DNA from: Cordilura impudica
Lineage: Eukaryota > Arthropoda > Insecta > Diptera > Scathophagidae
Assembly: GCA_963682025.1 (NCBI GenBank)
Contig: OY821518.1
Coordinates: 33,684,007 to 33,748,006 of the forward strand
DNA: 64,000 nt
Direction: 5' to 3'
Both the position numbers and the translations under genes were made by a program. Under the pieces are notes generated by a model, which saw nothing but the letters and a program-made list of their open reading frames with translations, did not search any database and was not told the origin of the DNA. Shown piece after piece: positions 32,645-42,779 of the stretch (the stretch's first letter is position 1; each line of letters starts with the position of its first letter).

Positions 32645-33420
32645 AAATTATAGTCGGTATAGACCGACTATAGGATACCCTATACCATGGTTTAGAGACC
32701 CTATGTCTTCGGCCCAACTAAGTAGATATAGAAAATAAGCATAAAACAAATTTGAGTGGCATTGTTTAATTTTTTTTAGCTACATATATGAAAAAGTTCA
32801 TATCGGATGTTATATTTATATGAGAACTAGGCGAAAAATGGACCGATCCTGACCATATTTACTAAGGTCAAGGTTTTGAAAAAATATTTAGAAACCAAAT
32901 TTGAGAAAAATCTGTGCATTATTTTTATTTTTGATAGATTTAAGTGAAAATCGGGAAGCAGCTTTATATGGGGGCAAAGAATTGCCATATGTGGTCTATT
33001 TTTGTAAAACTGATAAATGGATGAAATAAACACACACAAACACAATTTGACTGCGATCTATTTGATAATTTGGATCTTATGGCAAATTATGCCGATTTCA
33101 AAGGGCTCATTTGTATGGGGACTAGGTCTGAACATGAACCAATTTTCACCAATTTCAATAGCGTTCATCCTATGGCCGATAGAAGCTTGTAATACAAATT
33201 TCATTAAAATATATTCATATTTGCAACCTGTAGTTTGATTACAAGGTTTACATGGACACACAGACGGACGGACGGACGGACGGACATCGTTAAATCGAAT
33301 CAGATAGTGATCTTGATTCGATCGGTGTAATAAAAGATGGGTGTAGGTCAAATATTTTTGGTTGTTACAAACAGCAGCACAAAGTCATTATACCCAAACC
33401 ACATAGTGGTATAGGGTATA
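32645..33420 (-). repeat. GTCC repeat family, complete copy
   Basis: Terminal palindrome AGTCGGTATAGACCGACT at the left (32652-32669), GGAC run at 33263-33284, and TATACCC...GGGTATA inverted end at 33400-33420. About 776 bp, intact. Confidence 0.8.
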
Positions 33421-33423
33421 ATT

Positions 33424-34320
33424 AATTCTATTTATTTTGGTGTATTTAAGGATGATTAAGTGTGCGATTCAAACTGTTTTATGTAATCATTTACGACTTG
33501 CAAGAAGTTTGTTTTTGAATAAAATGTCTTTTATTCAAGGTTCAGAAAATACACACATGAAACACACAATGTTCTGTTCAAAAGCAGCCAACACATATCT
33601 TTATTTTCATATCAATTATGTGCGTTTCTAAATTTTCTACGGTGCCCAACACAATCTTGGCTGTGTTCGTTTTAATATTTCGTTATTTACACGAGCATTT
33701 TTCTATCACGTCTTTTTGTTTCGATCACACATAAACCACACATATTCAAGTGTTGCTTTATTTGAAGTTCGTGTTCTGGTACGTGTACTGAAAAAAAAAA
33801 AAAAAAACAGAACATGTACAATAAACAGGTTTGAGTTCAGTTATATTTTAAGTCGTGTTCTGGCTCGTGTACTAAGAAAAAATAGAACATGTACAATAAA
33901 CAGGTTCGAGTTCAGTTATATTTTAAATTCTGGCTCGTTTACTGCGAAAAATTTAAACATCAATTCGCGATCTGATACACCCCGATAAAAACGACGACAA
34001 TTGTTTCAACCAAATTTATTAAAATTTTATTGACCCTTTTTTATGACTTATGTTGCAAATTGTTTACAAATGTCAAATATTTTAAAATTTTATTGGCCAT
34101 TTTTTTTTTGTGATTTACGTTGAAATTATTTACAATTGTTTTTATTGACTGGTTTTTATTTTAATAAAATATGGTAATAAAATACTTAAGACACGGTACC
34201 AGAACACGAACTTCAAATAAAGCAACACTCGAATATGTGTGGTTTATGTGTGATCGAAACAAAAAGTACGTGATGGAAAAATGTTCGTGTAAATAACGAA
34301 ATATTAAAACGAACACACAC
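33424..34320. mobile_element. Fold-back element, copy 1
   Basis: Left arm about 33669-33796 (GTGTTCGTTTTAATATTTCG ... TTTGAAGTTCGTGTTCTGGT) and right arm about 34197-34316 are inverse copies. Between them are two tandem units of AACATGTACAATAAACAGGT and GAGTTCAGTTATATTTTAA plus AT-rich filler. The outer left part (33424-33668) has no counterpart on the right. The 90-residue frame here derives from the repeat. Confidence 0.75.
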
Positions 34321-34321
34321 A

Positions 34322-34604
34322 AAACACAATTTGACTGCGATCTATTTGATAATTTGGATCTTATGGCAAATTATGTCGATTTCAAAGGGGTCATTTGTAT
34401 GGGGACTAGGTCTGAACATGAACCAATTTTCACCAATTTCAATAGCGTTCATCCTATGGCCGATAGAAGCTTATAATACAAATTTCATTAAAATATATTC
34501 ATATTTGCAACCTGTAGTTTGATTACAAGGTTTACATGGACACACAGACGGACGGACAGAAATCGCTAAATCGAGTCGATCGGTATAATAAAAGATGGGT
34601 CTAG
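34322..34604 (-). repeat. GTCC repeat family, partial copy
   Basis: Nearly identical to 33044-33330 of the complete copy, but truncated at both ends. The only clear difference from the neighbouring copy is a shorter GGAC run. The closeness suggests a recent segmental duplication around the fold-back element. Confidence 0.75.
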
Positions 34605-34754
34605 AAAATAACTAAAAATTCACTATCCAATTTTCTTCGTTCACCCATTAGTTAACATTTTTGAAATAAAATTAAAAAGCGAAATATGTGCACAGTGCGA
34701 AAAAAGAATTGAAATAAACAAAATTTTTATTTCATTTTTAAAAAAATTTAAATA

Positions 34755-36722
34755 ATGGGTGGACGAGAAAGAAAAGTCGATAGTGAATGTCATGTATTCA
34801 ATGAAGATTGGAAATTGAAATAATTTTCCACAGTGCTTAGGAATAACCCTAATTTGTCGAGCAACGTTGCAGTTATAAACGAGTACAATTTAAGAAGACA
34901 TTTCGAAAGTGTACTGCAAGAAGTAGCGACAAAAGCTAGCTATGTTTTGTTTCTAAAGCCGGCCACTCACGTACGGTTTTAACTGACAGTTTTAACTGAA
35001 CAGTTGAAACTGACAGTTAAAACTGTACGTATGTGGGTAATAACTGACAGTTCAACTCAACTGTTCAGTTTAACTGAGAAATTTCAAATTTTTATATTTT
35101 TAACTGACAGTTTCAACTGAAGTGAACGTGTGTGGGCGTTCAACTGTACCGTTCTCAGTGCAATTTGTGTCGAGCGAGAGTGCGTATCATGTCGCGTAAA
35201 CAAAACCAAGTGATAGTTGATTTTATTGCAATATAATTAATTTATTAATTCTTTTAATTAATTATTAATTATTAATTTTATTAATTCTTTTAATTAATTT
35301 ATTAATTCTTTTAATAAATTAATGTGAGAAGATAAATTTCGTTGTAATAACCACTTCTTGCACCACTGTTTACGCTGTTTAATTTTTTTTTTTTTTTTTT
35401 TTGTAAAATTATAAAAAGTATACCGAGAGCGGCCAAACCGTCCTGCTCGTTCGAATACATGTTAAAAACTGAAGTATTGAACTGCAGGTGTGTGTACATT
35501 TCAGTTCACAGTTAAGTCTGTCAGTTATAACTGAACAGTTGAAACTGACAGTTAAAACTGTACGTGAGTGGCCGGCTTAACAATAATATGAAACACGGTA
35601 AACCATTTTCAGTTGGTGATTTTATTAAAAACTCTATGGTAGGTGTTTTTAAATTCCTGTGTCCAGAACTAAGTCCATTTTTGAAAGTATATACCTTTTC
35701 AGACAAACTGTTACGCAAAGAATTGAGCAAATCAATGATAATTTAAAATCAAATCAGAATAATTAGAAAATAGAAATAAACCATACTGTGCCATAGCTTA
35801 AGACGAGAGCTGCGATATAAAAGATACTGCACTACTACTGATTTTTGTTCGGTCAATTAATGAAGAGTTTGAGATTATTCATTATCTGTTATCCAATGAA
35901 AAATAGAACTACCGGTGGAGAAGTTTTTAACGAAATTGAACAATGTCTTTTGAAATATAATATTAAATGGGAAAATCTTGTTAATATGACTACCAATGTA
36001 TCCCCAAATTTAACGGGTTCAAATGTAGGCCTGCTGAAAAGGATTCAAAACAAGGTTCACACGATTGATCCACATAAACAGCTTATTATGATTCACTGTA
36101 TTATATAACAACACGCATTGTGTAAAAATGTATTGAAAATAGAACACGTAACAAAGGTTATAATTAAACTGGTAAACTTTCTTCGATCAAAAGGTTTAAG
36201 ATACAGACAATTTATATCTTTGCTTGAAGAGCTCGCCGCTGAATACTCAGATGTATTATACAACAACCATATTCGATGGTTAAGCTTGCGTAAAGTTCTG
36301 TGACGGGTGGGATCTTAAAGTAGGAATTGTAACATTTTTAATATTACACGAAAAAGAAGACTTTCCTGAGTTAATTGATTCATCATTGCTTCCCGATTTT
36401 GCCTTTTCAGTCGATCTATTGTACCATTTTAAAGAATTAAATAAAGTTTTACAAGCTGCAAAGCTCAATTTCTTTCAATATAAAATTAAGACTTGAGTCA
36501 TTGTTTGCATATAATTGAAAATGATTTGTCAGTTGTTCGCAATCTATTTGCTACTAATGCCGGTAGTGTTTCAAGTGATATTCACCTGAATATAATTGAT
36601 TTACAATGTGATGCGGCTATGCAGAATTTATTTAATCAGCAAACGGACAACTTACTAACTTTTTATCGTCTTCTAAATAAGGAAAAAGCCTTTAATATTC
36701 GAAATCTGGCACTTAAATTCGA
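34755..36722 (+). pseudogene. hAT-type transposase pseudogene (GTF2IRD2/ZBED-like family)
   Basis: Starts with ATG: RERKVDSECHVFNEDWKLK, then NEYNLRRHFESV, matching the BED-like head of this family. It continues after a MITE insertion with KHGKPFSVGDFIKNSMVGV (35589 on), TTGGEVFNEIEQCLLKYNIK (35902 on), WENLVNMTTNVSPNLTGS (the family's WENLVNVTTDGAPxMxG block; the Asp is Asn or Val here), VTKVIIKLVNFLRSKGLRYR, NNHIRWLSLRKVL, a broken stretch with LLPDFAFSVDLLYHFKELNK, and a C-terminal FYRLLNKEKAFNIRNLALK. Intact relatives are about 550-650 residues. Stops between every block leave it dead. Confidence 0.8.
34957..35577. mobile_element. 621-bp MITE, PIF/Harbinger-like, TAA target duplication, inside the hAT gene
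   Basis: Inverted ends AGCCGGCCACTCACGTAC, perfect for 18 bp and continuing GTTTTAACTG after one mismatch. TAA flanks both sides (34954-34956 and 35578-35580). The subterminal 150 bp on each side are packed with AACTGACAGTT and GAACAGTTGAAACTG words in both orientations. AT-rich core with a T run. No gene. Confidence 0.85.
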
Positions 36723-36724
36723 AC

Positions 36725-36762
36725 CCTTTTTTGCCCCTCCGTGTAATGAAGGGCCACCCTAA
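36725..36762. repeat. Solo terminus of the large fold-back family
   Basis: CCCCTCCGTGTAATGAAGGG then CCACCCT is the inverse of the left end of the element at 55619 (GGGTGGCCCTTCATTATATG then GAGGGG). It overlaps the last residues of the final hAT frame. Confidence 0.7.
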
Positions 36763-37575
36763 TGTACATATATAGTATATATTAATTTTTTCAAAAAACT
36801 AATTGAAATTTATTCAAATATTTTTATAGTCTCAATATTATCTCAATAATCATCAACGAAACATCTGGTTTTACCAAATAATTATGTACGTTACTTTTGC
36901 CATGATCATAAATAAATCAAGATACATCCATTCAAAATGGAGTACACAGTAAGAATTATAACCCACAATGTTTACATTAAATGTTTGTTTGACATTTCAA
37001 TTTGTAGTCAACAAACAATTGTTTAATTGAATCAATAAATTTGTTTAATTTTAACAACAAACTAGAAAAGCAAAAACTTTATTAATAATTCATAAATAAA
37101 CTTTACCAACATGTTTATTATTGACTAACAAAGAGTGAAATGTGCAAATAAATTTCGCAAACATCAAAACTTTTACTTAATTAAAATAAAGTTCATTGTT
37201 TAGCGCATTTCTTAGACGTGTGTCACTGTAAGTGGAAAAAGTTGTGTAAGCTAAAAAGAGTGTAGCTTTTATGGAAAGAAAATATTAGTCTGCACTTTAA
37301 AATGGAAGGGAACGATTTTCCTCCAGCTGTTAAATTTAAACATCATACACTTGTTAGAAAAAGTATCTGTACACCTAAAATTAAAAATGTCATGCTACGA
37401 AAAAAATGAAAAAATTAACTGTGCTGAATTATTATTTTTTTTTTAATAATTTTTTAAGCCATTTATTATTTTTTTTTTTAATTTATTTAGGGTTTATGGC
37501 CTTTCACATATTTTATGCAGGTTAAAAACAAAAAAAAAATTCACAGGAAAAAGTATTCAAACATATGAAATATTT
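36763..37575. other. AT-rich sequence with Tc1-like terminal scraps
   Basis: AAAAAGTATCTGTACACC (37361) and AAAAAGTATTCAAACAT (37551) resemble Tc1 terminal sequence, and TTTATGGCCTTTCACATATT resembles the 3' region of the Tc1 relic at 42.8 kb. No coding part. The rest (36763-37350) is unassigned. Confidence 0.4.
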
Positions 37576-37660
37576 ATCCCAACAAGAAAGAGTGTTAAAT
37601 TCGGCTATGCCGAATCTTTGATACCCTCCAAATGGGATTTCCGCTTACATTAATATATGG
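37576..37660 (-). repeat. 3' end of a GTCC-like repeat subfamily
   Basis: AACAAGAAAGAGTGTTAAAT then palindrome ATTCGGCTATGCCGAAT and TTTGATACCCTCC. It has the same design as the main family's 3' end (hairpin then CTTxCTTGTT) but a different palindrome. Confidence 0.6.
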
Positions 37661-37679
37661 ACTTATTACACCATTTATA

Positions 37680-37865
37680 ACAAACTAGCAGGGCCCACAT
37701 TCTAGAAAATTTTATTTTTTCATTCAATTATAAATATTTTTTGAACACACAGAAAATATATAATTGGGTTTGTTAATAAATAATTTTATAAGAGCCTAAC
37801 GGTATGCTAATCAACGTTAGCCAATCCACAATTTAACACAAATTTAATAAACACACACACATCCT
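37680..37865. repeat. Arm of the inverted-repeat family seen at 61.8 kb
   Basis: GCCTAACGGTATGCTAATCA and GTTAGCCAATCCACAATTTA match the arm at 23332. Only one arm is present. Confidence 0.5.
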
Positions 37866-37959
37866 TGTTACCTTATACATCAATCGAAAGGGTTCATAGA
37901 GCTATGTTCATAAAATGCAAAAATTTTGATTATTATCCTCTTTTGAGTCATAGGGTGAA

Positions 37960-38578
37960 AATATTAAAGAAAGGGAATCAATGGAGAAATATTCTCACAC
38001 TGTGACCTGAAAGAACTCAAAGGCTGCAATGTTTTGCAATTTACGAAGGCTTTACTTTGAAACCTTTCGATTGATGTATAAGGTAAAGTTGCTCTTATTT
38101 CAGAATATATAAAAAAATGCACTTTTCGAAAAAAGTGCAAATAAAGTGCGACATTTTTTGTCAGAAAAGAAAACGGCATTAAAGAGTTAACCTTCATACC
38201 AAACTTTATGAAAGGCTTATGAAACATCAATAAAAAGTGCGGAACATTACTTCTTCTCTTCGTAGGCCCTTTGAATTTCACTTGCCAGTCTATGAACTTG
38301 TTCAATAGTGCCATGTTGTTTTCGAAAGCCAAATTGATGAGCTGGAATAGAGTTGCTTTGTGTTACAGCTATGCTTAATTTATTTACGAGTAGTTTTTCG
38401 AAAAGTTTTGATAAATTGGATAATAGGCTGATAGGCCTATGCGATTCGACGTTCGTGTGATCTTTTCCTGGCTTGGGTATCATTTTGACGAGAGGAACTT
38501 TTCATTCTGGTGGATAATATTCTAGGCGTAATATAGCATTGAAAATAAAAAGAATAATTCTTAATGCTATACGGAGTA
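37960..38578 (-). pseudogene. Jockey-type LINE RT, downstream part
   Basis: From 38578 down: LRIALRIILFIFNAILRLEY, YPPE, a stop, KVPLVKMIPKPGKDHTN, then HRPISLLSNLSKLFEKLLVN (38247-38450), HQFGFRKQHGTIEQVHRLAS and AFHKVWYEG, the RT fingers and motif A region of Jockey-clade elements. Further down only degraded sequence remains and no YADD is seen. It is the continuation, in frame, of 40549-41100 across the LOA-type insertion. Confidence 0.85.
38571..38578. repeat. Target site duplication of the LOA-type element, copy 1
   Basis: ACGGAGTA, repeated at 40549-40556 on the other side of the insertion. Confidence 0.8.
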
Positions 38579-40548
38579 TTGTATTGTATAAAGAGGTGTT
38601 CGAAGTACTGCGACTAAAGTGATCTATTGTACTGCACTCTGCTAATAGGTCGTCCATATAAACTCTTATCCAACCCTGAAGCCCTCAGGAATTCGAGGAT
38701 GTTGGTAGGTTCTAGTAATTTTATGTCGCTACCTAGTATCTGGAAGGAACCCAGATGCTGTTTCCTTTTGTGCATTAGCGCTCCACAGTTCCCAAGTATG
38801 TGCTCTGGTGATTCGGCTTCCTCATCACAGAATCTGCACATAGGGTTTGCTACAATTCCCAACCTGCTCATATGTTCCCTGAGCCTGCAGTGACCAGTTA
38901 AAATCCCGGTTGGTATTCTCAGACCGTTCTTTGACAATCCAATGCACGACCCAAATCTCTTCTTGTTGTAGCCATCCAACAACATTTTGGATTGCCTTAA
39001 GCCCAAGTGGCACGAGAAAAATTCCCGTCTAACACAATTTTCATGTTCCCTGAGTACTCCTTCCCATACTCCTTTTCCTATTCTACAAAATGGTTCTGGC
39101 CCTATTAATTTTGTGGAAGCTCCCATTCTGGCAAGCTCATCAGCTTGCTCATTACCCTGAATCCCAACGTGTCCCGGGACCCAACAAAGGTTAACCTTGT
39201 TGTGTTTACCTAGCTCATTTAGCTTCTGTAGACAGTCCCATACTAGCTTAGAGTCTACGTCATAGGAGCTTAGTGCTCGAATAGCAGCTTGACTGTCTGT
39301 ACTTCCTATTCAAGTTGATTTGTGCACATCTATCGATGGCATAAATCTCTGCTTGGAAAATTCTCGTGTGTATTCCCATTGGCTTGAAGTATTTGGATCT
39401 AGACTCGAAGACTCCCGCCCCTGTTCCACTTTCGGTTTTTGACCCATCTGTGTACCATTTGATTGTATCTTCTCTTAGAGAATATGCTATACTTAAACCG
39501 CTCCATTCACTCTTATTGCTAAGTTCCGTAATAAAGTATTTCCTGAAATCATATTTCTTCTCAGCCCTGTCCATGGGGCAATCTAGGAGGGAGTAATCGT
39601 TAATCATCATTGGCTTATTCGGTTCCATTGCCCTTCATAAAGCCTGGTTATAGGTTTCTCTCCCTTTATTCTGATTGCCGTTGCCAAAGCTTTCCTCTGC
39701 ACCACTATATGTAGTGGGCTTAGATCCAATAGTGCTTCAAGTGATGCCGTTGGGCACGTCCTCATTGCATCCGTTATCCCAATGCACGCTAATCTTTGAA
39801 TCCTACTTAGCTGCATTTGAGTCCACTTCAGATCTGTTCTTTTGGCCCACGCTATAGCTCCATAAGTTACTATTGGGCGGACCATCATCGAGGACATCCA
39901 GTGTAAAATGCTGGGTTTACATCCCAAGTTTTTACCCGCTACCCTTCTGCAAATCATTGTAGCTCGCTTGGCTTTCTCAGTGATGTGGTCGACATGCGCC
40001 TTCCATGTTAACTTGTTGTCCAGTACTATCCCCAGATACTTCACTTCTGCTTTTGGTTCAATGACTTCTCCCAAAATTTGAATTGCCCTCCATCTTGGAA
40101 GTTTCCTTTTCCTGGTAAATGGTACAATAGTGGTATTCGTTGGATTGATGTTCAATCCTGTTGCCCTGCACCATTGACATATGATCCTCAACCCTCTTTG
40201 TACAATGTCACATAGGGTTTCCTCGAACTTGCCTTTTGCTATTAAGACTATGTCGTCCGCGTAGTCCTGGCATTCTATTCCTGCTTCCGACAGTTTCATT
40301 TGTAATTCGTCAACAACCAGACTCCACATCAACGGCGAAAGAACTCCTCCCTGTGGACATCCTCTGGTTGTGTTGACGTATATGGTCTCCCCCTCTGCTG
40401 TTGTTTCTACTGATCTCGTGTAGAGCACTTCTACCATCCATTTTGACGTCACTGGGTCTACTCATCTTTGGTTTAATGCCCTTTCTATTACTTCGTGTGA
40501 AGTGTTATCAAAGGCTCCTTCTATATCTAGGAAGGCACAAACGGAGTA
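38579..40548 (-). mobile_element. LOA-type non-LTR retrotransposon, 5'-truncated, nested
   Basis: About 1970 bp lying between the two halves of a Jockey-type RT gene. The 5' truncation point falls in the RT domain just before FLDIEGAFDN. The 3' end is short (about 35 bp after the last stop), ending in a TACAATACAAT-type tail. An extra ACGGAGTA at 40541-40548 abuts the duplication. Confidence 0.85.
38614..40545 (-). pseudogene. LOA-type ORF2: RT, RNase H and C-terminal zinc knuckle
   Basis: From 40545 down: CAFLDIEGAFDNTS (RT motif A), a stop at about 40461, TRGCPQGGVLSPLMWSLVVD (motif B), YADDIVLIAKGKF (catalytic DD, about 40245-40280), LGIVLDNKLTWKAHV and a 281-residue open stretch to 39607. 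A frameshift leads to the RNase H: IKWYTDGSKTESGTGAGVF (39366-39628), FQAEIYAIDRC, then after another shift STDSQAAIRAL and GNEQADELARMG. It ends with CRFCDEEAESPEHILGNCG, a CCHC knuckle, and a stop at 38614. RT with a downstream RNase H and the SPLLWxLVVDxLL motif suggests the LOA clade; the related I or R1 clades are alternatives. Only about one stop and two shifts, so the insertion is fairly recent. Confidence 0.85.
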
Positions 40549-40556
40549 ACGGAGTA
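40549..40556. repeat. Target site duplication of the LOA-type element, copy 2
   Basis: ACGGAGTA, identical to 38571-38578. Confidence 0.8.
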
Positions 40557-41100
40557 ACTCTAAAAGCATTTTATTACTGATTTTATCAATTCCAAATGCT
40601 TTTTTAGGGTTTAGTTCAAAAATTGCCTTTTCGACCTCACGAATCTCAAAACGGATGGGTACAGCTGTGCCCTGTGGTAAAAATGGTGTCAACTCAACTC
40701 TAACACTTGGATCATTTGGAGTGAAAACATTTTCAGGTGTTCAACAAACAGCTCTCCTTTTTCAATATTATTTCTTGCCCAACCTCCGTTTGGTTTTCGT
40801 AAAGGGAGCTTACGTACAACAGGTATTTTTAAATTCTTGGTTGCACGCCATAGGATAAGTCTGATTTTGCTGGGGGTTCAAGATTTTCTAAAAATCTGTT
40901 TAATGAGTTGGTTCTCTGTTCTTCGAGTAATCTTCGTAAATTATTTGTGCATTCTTTCAGTCTAGCCTTGAGATGTGGAGATCTGTGCAGTTGCCATTCT
41001 CTACGAGCTCTTCGTTTTTCATGGAGGAGTCGTGCAACGTCAACAGAAAATACGGAATTATTTCTAGACTGTCGGGCGGGTTTAGGAGCAAGTTGAGCAG
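40549..41100 (-). pseudogene. Jockey-type LINE ORF2, upstream part
   Basis: From about 41100 down: LAPKPARQSRNNSVFSVDVA-type sequence, RRARREWQLHRSPHLKARLK, the linker between endonuclease and RT, then TPFLPQGTAVPIRFEIREVE and ELNPKKAFGIDKISNKMLLE, the start of the RT fingers. The endonuclease is missing: the fragment is 5'-truncated and meets a Helitron scrap at 41161. Confidence 0.8.
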
Positions 41101-41160
41101 CTACTTTGAGATTAGATTCAAAATTGTTGTTGATTTGACGCTTAAATATGTTTTTTTTTT

Positions 41161-41346
41161 ATGTATGTGTTAGTAGCACTTTAAATGCATTTTACTCCCA
41201 AAAAATTTTCCAGACGGTCAAAATCTGTAAATATGGTGGGCAGCTAATAAGAAATACCTTTCAAATGGGGTATTTTCTGTCAAAATCGGTTGGAAATTTA
41301 AGATTTAAAATCGGTCACAAGAAACCGCCTTCCCTATTAATATAAT
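41161..41346 (-). mobile_element. Helitron family 1, diverged 5' half
   Basis: ATGTATGTGTTAGTAGCAC to CTATTAATATAATAG. It has the TCCAAAAAATTTTCCAGACG variant and is more diverged than the other copies. Confidence 0.65.
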
Positions 41347-41700
41347 AGTTGTAAACAAAATATTTGAAAAAGTAAACAATTTGATATGCTTATTTATTAC
41401 AACAAACACACTGTATGTTTGACATTTTTTAGGAGGTGTGTCCAATGCTGACCGATTTAAACCATTTTAAATACCAACCTGCTTGAAATAATGACAAACA
41501 ATATCGTTCTAAGTTTATTCACTTAAATGGTTTGTTTTGTGAACGAGCGTGATTTGAACAGATAGGCAAACAGACGGACAGACGGACGGACGGACATCGC
41601 CATATAGATTTGAGTTATTATAAGGATCAAGATTATATGTACTTTATGGGTCGCTAATTCGTTTCTCTATGCGTTACAAATGGAATGATAAGCTGATATA

Positions 41701-42735
41701 TGAGGAAGTCCATAACAAAACGCAATAATTCCACCACAACAATTTTTTTGGAAAAATTAATAAATTTAATTAAAGTCAGTAGGATGAATACATAGTGGAC
41801 TTGTTTCATTTTGATCTAAATCGTTATTTTTATACCCTATACCACTATATGGTTTGGATATAACGACTTTGTGCTGCTGTTTGTAACTACCAAAAATATT
41901 TGACCTAGACCCACCTTTTATTATACCAATCACTTTCTGAGTCGATTTAGCGATGTCCGTCCGTCTTTGTGTCCATGTAAACCTTGTAATCAAACTACAG
42001 GTCGCAAATATGAATATGTTTGATACTAATTGGTACATTAGCTTCTATCGGACATATTGTGAACGCAATTGAAATTGGTGAAAATCTGTGCTTGTTCAGA
42101 CCAAGTTCACATACAAGTGACCAGTGTGAAATCGGCTTAAATTACCATAAGATCCAAATTATCATATAGATCTCAGTCAGATTGGGTTTGTATGTGTTTA
42201 TTTTATCCATTAATCAGTAGTCCAGAAATAATCTCTATAGGACAATTCTTAGTCCTAGGCCCCATAAAGAGCTGCTACCCGATATTCTCTTAAATTTATC
42301 AAAAACCAAAAATATTGCACAGATTTTTCTCAAATTTGGTTTATAATTTTTCTAAATATAAGTGCCTTTACCAAATATGGTCAGGATCGGTCCATTTTTC
42401 AACTCATTCCCCATATAAATATAGCACCCGATATGAACTTTTTCATATCTGCAACCAAAGGAATCAATAACAATGCCACTCAAATTTGGTTTATGCTTAT
42501 TTTCATAGTTGGACCGAAGAGATAGGGTCTCTAAAGCATCGAATAGGGTATCGTATAGTCGGTATAGACCGACTATAATTTTCTTACCTGTTATTGAATT
42601 ACAACAAAATTATTGACCTTTGGTATGTTTTATAATAATGGGCACATAGATTTCAAAATGTAGAAACGGATTTAGTCAAAAAAAAAATAAAAACTTAAAA
42701 AGTGGAATTATTGCGTTTTGTTATGGACTTCTTCA
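41701..42735. mobile_element. 1035-bp TIR element with TA flanks, carrying a GTCC repeat
   Basis: The left end TGAGGAAGTCCATAACAAAA continues to position 41734 and matches the inverse of the right end (42702-42735) in 33 of 34 bases. TA flanks both ends (41699-41700 and 42736-42737), as in Tc1/mariner insertions. Most of the interior is a complete GTCC repeat. No transposase. Confidence 0.85.
41829..42592 (+). repeat. GTCC repeat family, complete copy inside the TIR element
   Basis: TATACCCTATACCACTATAT start, GTCCGTCCGTC near 41956, and end palindrome AGTCGGTATAGACCGACT followed by CTTACCTGTT. Confidence 0.8.
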
Positions 42736-42779
42736 TATATCCTCTGCACAGTGGTGTCAAGGGTATAATACCTAAGGTG

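Larger units (their letters stand above)
41563..42775 (-). repeat. GTCC repeat, subfamily B, split by a TIR element
   Basis: Left part 41563-41700 (CAGACGGACAGACGGACGG ... AATGATAAGCTGATATA) and right part 42736-42775 (TATCCTCTGCACAGTGGTG) join as one reversed copy of the repeat seen at 20205. Confidence 0.7.

Noticed and set aside
39366..39857. Plus-strand frames opposite the LOA-type element
   Set aside because: They are antisense shadows of the RNase H and RT coding sequence.
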